Shown here one piece after another: positions 25,212 through 35,063 of a stretch of 64,000 bases of DNA; the first letter of the stretch is position 1; each line of letters starts with the position of its first letter. The position numbers were made by a program, and so were the translations under genes. The stretch lies in the NCBI GenBank assembly GCA_022495005.1, contig JAGYXB010001100.1:992001-1056000 (forward strand), written 5' to 3'. The notes below the pieces were generated by a model, which saw only the letters and a program-made list of their open reading frames with translations, ran no database searches and was not told the origin of the DNA. Source of the stretch: Rhyacophila brunnea. Its lineage: Eukaryota; Arthropoda; Insecta; Trichoptera; Rhyacophilidae.

Positions 25212-25829
25212 CAATGACATTAATATGGACGAAGCATCTAGAAAATAAAATGACACTCACTTTGTGTCGGGTCTGCCGGATGGCGAAATTCATATTTTAA
25301 TATCGGTATCCTACGCTCAAATGAACATTCTGCTTGCAAGCGGTCTGGCGACACCGCTGGGTCTGCCCATACAAAATTTCTGACTGTCAGGTTTCGACTC
25401 CACCGTATTATTGTGTTACAAAATGCCAATGTGCCTAGTTAAAAATTGTAAAAAAATCTACTAAACACTCCAAGAAAGATGGGATATCACTTTTCATGTG
25501 TTAGTATTATTTATTATTTATAAAATGCCATTTTAAGATATTGATGAATGTTTATTCAATGCAATTGAATGACAGGAACCATTGGACAGTCAGTCGCCTG
25601 TGATTCGCTGGGCTCACTTGCGTCTAATCTCCGAGAAGTCGTAAGTAACCAAGAATCTGTTTCTAACGCAATGAGTCATGACACTAATACGCCATTACAA
25701 TAAAGGTTATATTACTATAAATTCTCGAAGCTTGTATCGCATAATGGAAACGGATACGTCATATGGTCACGTGACATCTACCTATACATCTGTGAATGAC
25801 TTTCATGTTGTCCATTTAATATGTCATTG
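25212..25829. mobile_element. CAATGACATTA-family MITE, long member, exact 8-bp TSD
   Basis: Starts caatgacattaatatggac. The complement of its right end reads caatgacatattaaatggac. It is flanked by atttgtgc at 25204-25211 and 25830-25837. The interior shares the gtcgggtctgccg and cgccattacaataaagg blocks with 44310-44675. The 8-bp duplication suggests hAT-superfamily mobilisation. Confidence 0.9.
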
Positions 25830-25912
25830 ATTTGTGCTGATATCATATTTCATAAGTAATGCCAGGAATAAAATAAATAGGTAATCCATAAAAAAAATAA
25901 TAAAAGATGTGA

Positions 25913-25918
25913 TTTATT
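25913..25918 (-). other. Candidate polyadenylation signal of PITHD1
   Basis: AATAAA on the minus strand, about 176 bp after the PITHD1 stop codon. Confidence 0.4.
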
Positions 25919-26093
25919 TACAAAATATTCAGTAATAAAATCAGAACGGTAAAGACGATATTAATTTCCTAAAATCACTCATCGTCAAATAAATCAAAAG
26001 TCCAGCATTTTTATCGTTCACTGTAGAGTTTCTTGCTTTTTTATTTTAGTTTCATCAGTTCTGTATTTTATCATACAAATTTTCACACGGGTG

Positions 26094-29000
26094 TCATTGA
26101 ATTTCTTTTGATACTTTATCGAAGGCATCCGTTTTATGATCGGACACGTTTGGTTTAGTTTCGTAAGTACAGATCGTCACGCCATGTCTGTGGGCCGGGC
26201 TGAATTCTCCTCTGAGACCAATGTAATAGATCCTTGTTGTTTCAGAGCCAAAATTCTTCGGGAAGTGAAGTGTCAAATGCGTCACGGATGAAAAAGTAAC
26301 TATTCTGAAAATCAAAACACAACATAATATTATGTAATACAGTCGAACTCGTTTATTACGATCACGGATATAGTGAGACCTCAGATTTAACGAGGAAACA
26401 TTCGTTGATATTTTAGTTTATAATTTTCTCCATACATTTATTCACTTTTATAACGAGCTACTTATCGGTTATACCGAGCTAAAATATCATCCAAAATTTT
26501 CTTAAAACTGTTAATGTGTTGATCGTTTAAAAACATTTCGACCCTAAGCAATATGATCCTCCCTGATCGGATTACGTTTATGACACTAGTTAAGTTAGTA
26601 TTTTTGTTTGAATTGCGACTTTTTGTGTTATGTGACTGCTCATTTAAAAATACCTTTTCTCTGATATAACGAGTAACGCTTATAACGAGCAAATTCAGTC
26701 GGTCCCATCTTCCTCGTAATAAGCAAGTTCGACTGTATATTATTGTATTCGATACAAATAGATTAATATTTCACGGCATTAATGTGAAATGTTCATAATT
26801 AAGTGTTCTACCATAAATCAAAATACAAAACGTATCTTTTTATACCTTTAAAATATAGTGGCTTTCAAAACTAATAAGAGGTCACACCTCAATCAATTAT
26901 AGTTAAAGCTTGCGCCAAAAGTAAAATCTGATAAAGAGGAAATACGTACCTACTGGAAAATTATGATTAGAGACCAATAACTATAACTCAACGTATGGTG
27001 GTTTGGAGAACTAATATCTCACAATACACCGGCAACACTAGCACCAACATTGCTCGAGTTATAGTTGTTACTTTATAAAAATACAATAATCAATTTTTTT
27101 AGTGAAGTTCAATAATATGGTGTAATTTGAGATCTATTGTGGGAATGGGGGAAGGGATCAAATATCCAAAATTGTGCACAGCTATAAATTATGTCTTGCA
27201 ATATAAACTACGAATATATTTTTATGGAAGATTATTTGGTACAGTTCGGTTATGAGGAATACAGCGGAAAACAAATTTTGAAAATACCTGATTTACTGAA
27301 TTATTTGTTAGTTTGGGTTAGTTTAGGTTAGGTTAGGCTTGGTTGGGTTAACCTAACAAATAATCCAGTAAATCGGGTATTTTCAAAATGTGTTTGCCGC
27401 TGTATTCCTCATAACCGAACTGTACCGATTTTTTTAGTCAGCTTTGTTGTTCTTACTTTGTGGAGTATTCTAGGGTTCCTGTGGTGTCTCTTTGCATTTC
27501 AAATTGTTGATCAGGAGTTATTGCTGCATCGTCAAATGTCATGTTGGGTCTATTTTTAAATCTGAAACAAAAGTATGCATGAAAAATGCTTTTTCATGAA
27601 TATTATCATCACTAGAGGCTGTTTCACTGGCTGAAGGACCTACCCTTGATCCCCTTACCATTGATCCTAGTCAGTTTTTCGCTACAATGTATTTTTATAT
27701 ACATAATTTGAAAACAGCTCAGCGAAATATACAACCATTGGAAAAAATCTTTTTGAGAAAAATGTCACACCCAGCGGGATTCGAACTTGCGTCCCCTAGG
27801 ATTTGTGCCCATGCGCTTTTTTTTTTCCAAATCCAACAGCGTGAACAGAAGTCACATGACTAATGAATGCTTACAGGACGACAGCATTTGTTATGAGATT
27901 ATACACTACCCCGGTCAATATAATTTCAGCCTTCAGGTGAGAGTATGGCAATATGCTACAGCAGTGATGTACTGCGCTCGGTAGCCCGAGAAAATATTTA
28001 AAGACCCCTCTTGAACAAAATTGATTAAATCAGAATAATTGAAAAATCTCATAATAGTTCTCTTCAGTGTATAATGTCGCTTTGTCCGCATGTCGTCAAG
28101 AAAATCAAGAAAAAAAGCACATAAGTCACATTTTTTATGTTGAAATCACAATGGTTATATTCCATACCAATAATTTATGTAATGTAATTCGCTGTCAAAA
28201 ATATGAACCAGACAGTAGGCATTGAACCTTTTCAGAAAGTTACTGTACCACATGCACGGATACTTCATCATGATTAGGCAGCTATATAAACCACGAGCGT
28301 CAAATCCAAAGTGAGAGGCAGCAACAAAATGGATCTAAAACCAAACCAAAATCTAACATAACCTGAAAGCTGTTTGCAGTGGGCTTTGCAATATAGGTTT
28401 TTATTTGCTTTTGCGTTGCAATAGGGTTTGTTCATTTTTGTTTTATAAACTAATGGTTTCGGACAACTCTTTTTTTCCTCAAAAATACCGTTTCTACAAT
28501 CCAATAATTATTCTCCTCCAAGTTGGCTCCACTGGGGCACAATTGCCTATGGTGAATCCACCTACCGCTGTCAGCCATTATTGCGTTTGAGGCTATCATT
28601 GACAAATCGTATTTAATTTTCATAAATTGGTATAACATAATATATTAATTGTTATTTCTACATATAAAAATGTGACTTGCAGGCTTTTTTCATGTTTTAT
28701 TACCAAATTACCAAATTACCAAATATAATACTATGGAGCATATAAAATTTCTTACATTCTTAAAGAAGCAGGATGAGAATCAGAATCTTCGCCAATTACG
28801 ATGATGCCTTTCAGTTTAATATTGGCTGTGAATGGAATATTAAACAGTAATTCTTCATCAGCATCACTTTCCACAACCTAAAATGAATAATATAAAAATG
28901 ATAAAACAGCTAACTGCAAGCAAACTAACTACCAGTGATGCCAACCGTACTATAATTATAGTACAATACTATAATTTTAATTCTGCGAAAAATGTAAAAT

Positions 29001-29433
29001 ACTATAATTTTACGCCAAATATACCAAAATAGGTACTATAATTTTAAAGGATTCAAGACGAAAAATGTTCCTGTACTATATATTTTTCAGAAATACCATA
29101 ATTTTTACGCATTTGTACTATAATCAGCATAGAAAAAGATGGAAACACTGCTAACTACCTAATATATTTTTAATCCGAATATTAATTAGGTACCTAATGT
29201 ACATTGGCATTTCTATTAGGTATTTATTTATTTTTAATATAGCAAACCTTGTCAAAATTTAGTCTCTCTTCCCACGGCTTAAAGATTTGTCTGCCAGCAT
29301 TCTCCTCGGATTCATTCAGGCATTCCAAATTTTCAAAATTTATTTTTTCATATAAACTGTATTGTATGCCAGTTTCTGGGGTCTCATCATGATTAAGATC
29401 GCCTTCGCAACTGTGGCCGTGGTGATGAGGCAT
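26094..29433 (-). CDS. Pithd1: PITH domain-containing protein 1, complete, 4 exons
   Basis: Exons in transcript order: 29433-29248, 28877-28756, 27561-27457 and 26304-26094 (TGA at 26096-26094). Together they make 624 nt or 207 residues, close to the roughly 211 residues of human PITHD1. The start is MPHHHGHSCEG, a His-rich N-terminus like the MSHGHSHG of vertebrate orthologues. The PITH domain follows: LECLNE, FKPWEER, VVESDADEELLFNIPF, LKGIIVIGED, NMTFDD, TGTLEYSTK, HFPKNFGS and YYIGLRGEF. PITH is the domain found at the C-terminus of TXNL1, where it binds the proteasome. PITHD1 itself is a cytosolic proteasome- and signalling-associated protein. Exon phases all agree. Intron 1 holds a hAT MITE. 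Intron 3 holds a TA-flanked MITE and a long palindrome. Its start faces SelT 529 bp away. Confidence 0.96.
26340..26735. mobile_element. Pogo/Tc1-like MITE
   Basis: Starts cagtcgaactcgtttattacga. The complement of its end reads cagtcgaacttgcttattacga. It has about 22-bp inverted repeats with two mismatches and is flanked by TA (26338-26339 and 26736-26737). Internal motifs such as ataacgag are repeated. It lies in PITHD1 intron 3. Confidence 0.9.
27238..27426. repeat. Long palindrome with TTAGG-like centre
   Basis: Arms of about 75 bp: ggtacagttcggttatgagg at the left, and its complement ending at 27426. They are nearly identical. The roughly 40-bp centre is rich in the pentamer ttagg (gtttaggttaggttaggc). 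It is probably a foldback MITE. It lies in PITHD1 intron 3. Confidence 0.85.
28933..29150. mobile_element. hAT MITE, copy 1, exact 8-bp TSD
   Basis: Starts cagtgatgccaacc and ends ggaaacactg, with an inverted cagtg end. It is flanked by ctaactac at 28925-28932 and 29151-29158. The interior repeats actataatttt. It is very similar to 54047-54260. It lies in PITHD1 intron 1. Confidence 0.92.
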
Positions 29434-29962
29434 CGCAACTTTATATCGTATGTGGGAAAATTGAAATTATAAATACGAACACAACGTGCTTAATTATTTT
29501 CAGCAGTTTTTGAATATTTTATAAAGCGAATAAAAATAACTTTGAATTACTTGACAGATTTCGATGAAAACAGATTCACTTTTTAATTTTACTGCTGACA
29601 CTGACAGTTTGAAAATATCACTACTTTTTGGCCATTCATATTAATATTTTTATTATTTAGGAATACTTGCTAATATGCATACTTGAGCAATTATTTTATG
29701 AACTTATTTACTTACACAAAAATAAAACAATACACATTTAAAATAAATAACGTTTCAAATAATAATTTTAATTAAATATATATTAAGTATCCCTATATAA
29801 TAAATAGGTAGGTAGGTAATTGACATACTGATTACACGACGCACGATCGTGACATGGCAATAAATTTATCCAATTATCGAGAGTCAACTCAAGTCAGCCA
29901 ATGTCCAATTTCAACAAACGACAATCATTTTTCTAAGCAACTAGCTGTCAGGCGTCGTTACC
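29434..29962. promoter_or_regulatory. Shared divergent promoter region of PITHD1 and SelT
   Basis: 529 bp separate the two start codons. No other gene or repeat is seen in it, so both 5' UTRs and core promoters must fit here unless there are unseen non-coding exons. No TATA box was assigned. The bidirectional-promoter role is inferred from the geometry. Confidence 0.6.
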
Positions 29963-32900
29963 ATGTCGGGGCTCAATAGACCTTTAGTTATTGCGAGTAT
30001 TTGTTTTTTAGTTGTAATAAGCTCTCTTTATGTTGCGGCGGAATCGTACTCCGAAGTTAACAATGTGGTTGGAGGCATAGGCACCATGAATATCTTGTAT
30101 TGGTGAGTTCCCATAATAATTGTGCAACCTCCTGAAATTTCAGTGGTTTCTAGAAATGTTTGCTTACGTATTAAGTCTAATTTATTGCTTGCGTCGTATA
30201 CACTGCGACTTGTGGTTTTATTTCCTCGTATGATTTATTACAGCATCGTACAGTATTCCAAAACGAAACCTGCACACTAAACATTACATCTTCATTTTTC
30301 GTATAATTCAAACATTGCAAAAGAAACTATTGTGACGTGGAACTCCTACATATATGTTGAATTATCCAAAAATTTCAGAGTTCAAAGGTTGCACATCTAC
30401 TAAGTACCGTGGTTGAATTATTTTTTCTGCCATAATCATCATGGTTGATAATATTAATTTGTAGAGAAAAAAATATGGAAACTTGAAAGCCCCAAATATT
30501 TTGCATGTTTTCACGATACAGAACCAATCAGTGATGGTTTTCTATAAAGCAGATGAGGCAGTCGCTTCATTATAAAGTATTAAAACCTTAATAAGATTTA
30601 TTTTGCACAATATTCATAATATGAATATATAGTGTTCAAAAAATAGATTCTTTTAATATTATTAAAAGAATCTATTTTTTGAACACTATAACGGTTTATC
30701 GCATGGGCAAAATTTTCACTAGGGGGCCTCCAGACTTCTCAGAGCCTCAGGCCTCCGAGTATCTAAAACAGCTACTGTTAACAATACTTACTTTATTTTT
30801 TTAATAGTTAAGTACCTACTTACTGAGATATCAAAACAAAAGAAAATCATCATTTTCATACCTATGACATAGTTAGGTATCTTTACATAATTTTTGCAAT
30901 GTTTGGTTGTTGACCATTATCAATAACCCATTCCCAAAACCGAAATACACATTAATTGAAAACAATGTGAATAATGGCGCCTGTACACGTGCATGGATTT
31001 ACTTGCACCAATTGTGTGTATTTTAAACTATCACGATAGTAACCGTTTACACGTAAAAGTGCTGACTGTCTCGCTAATATCATTCTTCAAGCGTAAGTGA
31101 GACGCGGTGTAGTTGGTTTTTTTCCGGCAAGTTCGCTACTATCGTTCTACTGCCAAATCCCAACTATCACATGAAAAGTCAGAAGCTTCTGAACTTTTTT
31201 GATCTATGCATGCAATCTTGCAACTTGCACGATAATACATACGTGTATACTCATGCATTTTCTTGTTTGGCTGCGATAAGACATACTGTCAGCAGTAAAT
31301 TCATCCACATGTAAACGTGGTATAATAATCATTGTACCAGGTGGGGTATTCGAACCCGTGACCCGCAAATCAGATAACCTCTTCCATAACAGTGGGCTAA
31401 TCTATTTTGTAGTTTGCATGCAATGAGTTTTTTCATCAACATTTAATTCCCTAAATCTATTAGAGACAACAACCAAGAAATTTTTCTGACCTGCCAATAA
31501 ACCTTTCTTCTCAATCTTTCTCTGCTATTTTTTTTTTGAATATGAAAGCTATCAGGTTTACATTTTTAAAGTTCTTTACTGCTGTTACCAGAAATAACAA
31601 CCACTTTAAATGCTGGGAGGTATTAGAATGATGGTACCCGGCGGGCCACGAATTTCTATCAAAAAATAAAACCTTAGAAACATCATTATTTACACATATA
31701 TTAAAAGTATACCATATTTATAGACTTTCGGTTAAGAATGTCACCATGATTACAAGAAATGGCAGTATAATGTGTACAATGTATTAATTTAAAGACAATT
31801 CCGATGCCTTTGAGTCGCAGTTCATACAATAAGCTCGGCGAATTCATCTGGAATGAATCGATATTTCAATATTCTTCGCTAGAGGCGCTGTTTTGTCACT
31901 TATTATCTATTTATTCTACATTATTCTGACGATAGATGGCTCTCATTTACATTTTTTTTTTAAATATTAATTATTATACTGACAATATATTCATTTGGTT
32001 CCCGCACATATTTTTATTTAAGTATTTAAATTTAAATACTTTCTATCTATTTTTCTTAGAAAGTAGGCTTCAAATAATCGCTCACTATGGAGCCTTCGCC
32101 ACTGTAGCATACCAATACTACTATGGTTTGGTTTAGGCAGGGTTTAATTGATTTCTAAAAACTAGCCGACACTATCTATAAATTGTATTCTTAGTTCAAT
32201 GAAAACAAATAAGTATGAGTGACAAAGTGTAGTGTGCACTATTTATGTCGGGTCTTAACAGCCTACCTCCACCCCTCACCACTGATATTAGTTTATGTAT
32301 GTTAGTCTTTAAAGTTCTATTACCAATTGATAATGTGCATCAGTACGAAACCAGTCTTGGGAAACAAGTCGCGATAAAACTAAAAGTGTTTGTTACTTCT
32401 AATGGTACGTTTACATCTGACACTTATACCGTTATACTTATTTTATGTGTCTGACATAAAAATTCACTTACTGTTTACACCTGCATGGATCTGACATAAA
32501 ATGCTCGTATACTTCTCGTTGAAATAAAGTCTCGACACTTTATTTAATGGCAACATTTGGAATAAATATATGCGGTGTTTACATATGGTATTGTAACTTA
32601 TTCGGACACTTATTTCGTATACTTCTCAAAAACGTTATGTCAGTTGTTAATATGGGAATGTTAAAAAAGAAAGCAGCGAGTGTTATTATTTTCTATCTTT
32701 CTATAAGTCTTTTGGCAACAAAAAGGAGGAAAAAATGGTCTGAATGGATTCAGCGACGAGAAGAACTAGGTGCCTTCCGTTTAATGTCAGAGTTTAAAAT
32801 CGAAGATCCAACTCAATTTGTGAACTTTAGTTTGCAAGATTGGACCTTTTGCCAAAAAACAAGACACACAATTCAGAAATGCGTAGAAGAACGATTAACA

Positions 32901-35063
32901 GTAACATTGCGATATCTAGCACTTGATCGTCATTGCATATTCAATATAATATTATCGTACCTAATACGAGTGCAGGTGTGGGCCAAAATGAATTAGGTAA
33001 TACCATTTGAAGCGCATTTTTTCTTCACAGAGTGCATCAGAATTAATCGTATGTGCCGAGAACAAGCGATATTTTATTTTCGAACAAAATCCATAGAACA
33101 CGGCACATCCGATTTATTTCTCATTGTCTATGATTTTTGACAGATCGCTACAGTACATTTATTAACGTAAACGTTGGGCATACATTCATGGTGTACCTAT
33201 GATAATTGATTGTCCGTTGTTTTAGAAATATACATATGCAATTCACTAGGTACCTGTCAAACTACGAATAATGTGTCAGGTACTTGACATAAAAGTAGAC
33301 GGTGGTCCAACTTCGGTGATATATCGCTCCAAGTTCGAACTTGTCGAATACGCGGTGTTTACATTTGCGTATATAAGTAGATTGAATAAGTGGCAGGTGA
33401 GAGTCGACACACGCAAAATAAGTGGCAGATACAAATATACTTACTGTTTACACTTAAGTGAATATGGTGTCATACATAAATATGACGATATTAGTGTCAA
33501 ATGTAAACGTACCATAATAACATGTCATTCCAACAAAAATTAACATTGAAAATAATTAATAATATTCTTCACAGTTATTCATGCGGTTACCGAAAAGTGT
33601 TTGATGACTATGCCGGTATCATCCAACAGAAGTATCCTGAAATTTCAGTATACGGCGCCAACTACGATCCTCCAGGATTGAACATGTATTTATCAAGATT
33701 TATTGTAAGTAACCTTTAATCGAATACACATACAAATATGATATTTATTGTTTTTATTAATTCTCATGTATTTTCATTATCGATTGTGATTAAACATAAA
33801 ATAGAGGTTTGTTATCTGTTAATACAAACCTCCACTCTGTGGAAGCTGCCCATAAGATCTTCTTTGGATCGAACATGTTATATCATATTTGTAGTAAATG
33901 ACATTTTTGTGTTTCAAGAATAAATAGTTGATTTTAAAGTTGGTTTCTCTTCTCCATCATATTGTATTTTTAAATTAGAACAATATATCAATTTTTATTA
34001 GCTGATCAACACTCAATTCCAATAAATGGTAATCAAAATAAAATTTGATAAATCGGCATAATTTGTTTACATATTATATCATTTTAATTTATCTGTTTCT
34101 ATAAATCATTTAGGGCCATATGCATATATGAATACGTTGGATTATGCATACATGGAATGGGAATTATTATAGAATGTTATTGTTTCCATTCCATTTAAGG
34201 TATAAGCCAACTTTTTGACTAAAATTATGTTTATGCATAAGGCCCTAAGTTTTTAAGCATTATTTTGGTATGCTTATTGTGAGGCGGGGATATAAACAGG
34301 ATTTTTGGTATACATACAGTAAATACTTAACTATTATCCGTGTCAATTGTACATTTACCATTGGAGGATGTACATAGTACCTGAAGATGGCGAAAAAAAA
34401 TGATTCAAATAGAAATAGTACAAAAGTCACATCAATTAAGTAGAATTTATATTCAAATTCCATCAAACACCCTCGGTAAATTGATGGTATTAATCCTTAC
34501 AGCGCTGACGGCACACCTGTTGTGTCTTCGTTAGGTGGCCATTATATATAATTAGCATGTTATTTAAATGTGGTAATTAAATGTTCCGCGGTGAAGTGGT
34601 TAATATGCAACATCGCTTAAAATGATCAAATAGCAAAGAAACATTACAGTGACTTTATTTTACCCTTTACTAGAATTATGTTTATCTTACATTTGGTAGA
34701 GATTGTCTGAATCAATCGTATTCTTGTTAATTTATTTCTCAGGGCATCGCGAAAATGTTACTGATCGCGTGCGTGCTGGGCGGTTTGAACGTGTTTGCGA
34801 TATTTTACCGGCCGCAGCCTTCCTGGTGGAGCTGGTGCATAGAGAACAAGCTGTATGCCTGCACCATGCTCTTCTTCCTGTGCAATACCATCGAGGGCCA
34901 GCTGGTGTCGTCGGGCGCCTTCGAGATCTCCCTCAACGACATGCCGGTGTGGTCGAAACTGGAGACAGGCAGGATACCTCAGCCGCCAGAGCTCTTCCAG
35001 ATCATTGACAGCACCATTCAATTCTCGTCCGACGGAACGATCCAATCCGGATTCGTCAAATAG
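29963..35063 (+). CDS. SelT: SelT-like thioredoxin-fold protein, complete, 3 exons
   Basis: Exons 29963-30102, 33575-33704 and 34743-35063 (TAG at the end) give 591 nt, or 196 residues, matching the family length of about 195. The start MSGLNRP leads a hydrophobic stretch (residues 7-27, LVIASICFLVVISSLYVAA) that acts as a signal or anchor. The redox motif is C-Y-S-C followed by GYRKVF. Vertebrate SelT has selenocysteine at the second position, but here it is an ordinary TGC codon, so no recoding is needed. The codon of the first Cys is split by intron 1 (TG|T). Later family marks are YPEISVYGANYDPPG, a membrane segment (AKMLLIACVLGGLNVFAIF), WSWCIEN and a C-terminal GAFEISLNDMPVWSKLETGR. The family acts in the ER membrane in redox and calcium homeostasis. 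Intron 1 carries a Harbinger element. Confidence 0.97.
30628..30690. repeat. Perfect 31-bp inverted repeat with 1-nt spacer
   Basis: 30628-30658 is the exact complement of 30660-30690 around T30659 (arm begins tatagtgttcaaaaaatag). It could form a cruciform or a long RNA hairpin in SelT intron 1. Its origin is unclear. Confidence 0.9.
30977..31321. mobile_element. Putative MITE with about 28-bp imperfect inverted repeats
   Basis: Left gcctgtacacgtgcatgg and right, on the complement, accacgtttacatgtgg. Both lead into g(a)atttact. The flanks share aat-rich bases, but no exact duplication was seen. It lies in SelT intron 1. Confidence 0.45.
32122..32284 (+). repeat. Dispersed repeat (partner 53825-53994)
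   Basis: Shares gtttaggcagggttta/gtttagacaaggttta, gtgcactattta/gagcactattta and cagcctacctccacccctc/cagtctacctccacccctc in order with 53825-53994. It is non-coding. Confidence 0.7.
32404..33513 (+). mobile_element. PIF/Harbinger element with truncated transposase
   Basis: Starts ggtacgtttacatctgacac. The complement of the end reads ggtacgtttacatttgacac, so the inverted repeats extend roughly 40 bp. The flanks are taat and ataat, as expected for a 3-bp A/T target. The subterminal regions hold repeated gtttacac and cgtatacttctc words. An internal open frame (32547-32996) encodes part of a transposase. It lies in SelT intron 1. Confidence 0.82.
32547..32996 (+). pseudogene. Harbinger-type transposase N-terminal fragment
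   Basis: 149 codons. WSEWIQRREELGAFRLMSEF, then FVNFSLQDW and LTVTLRYLA match the order seen at the N-terminus of insect Harbinger transposases: R-E-x-G-A-F, then Y/F-x-N-F-x-R-M-type, then L-A-V-T-L-R-F/Y-L-A. The DDE catalytic part is absent, so this is a dead or non-autonomous derivative. Confidence 0.72.
34110..34248. mobile_element. Short MITE with TTAGGGCC inverted ends
   Basis: Left ttagggccatatgcata and right, on the complement, ttagggccttatgcata. It is about 139 bp, in SelT intron 2. The centre holds ggaatgggaa and its complement ttccattcc. Confidence 0.75.

Noticed and set aside
27305..27355. Telomere repeat array
   Set aside because: Only a few imperfect ttagg units occur, inside the loop of a palindrome in a gene intron. 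It is not a chromosome end.
34703..35008. Alternative frames across SelT exon 3
   Set aside because: Only the frame from 34743 continues the spliced SelT reading frame and matches the family.
29963..35063. SECIS element / selenocysteine recoding for SelT
   Set aside because: The motif uses TGC and no in-frame TGA exists in the spliced frame, so recoding is not required.
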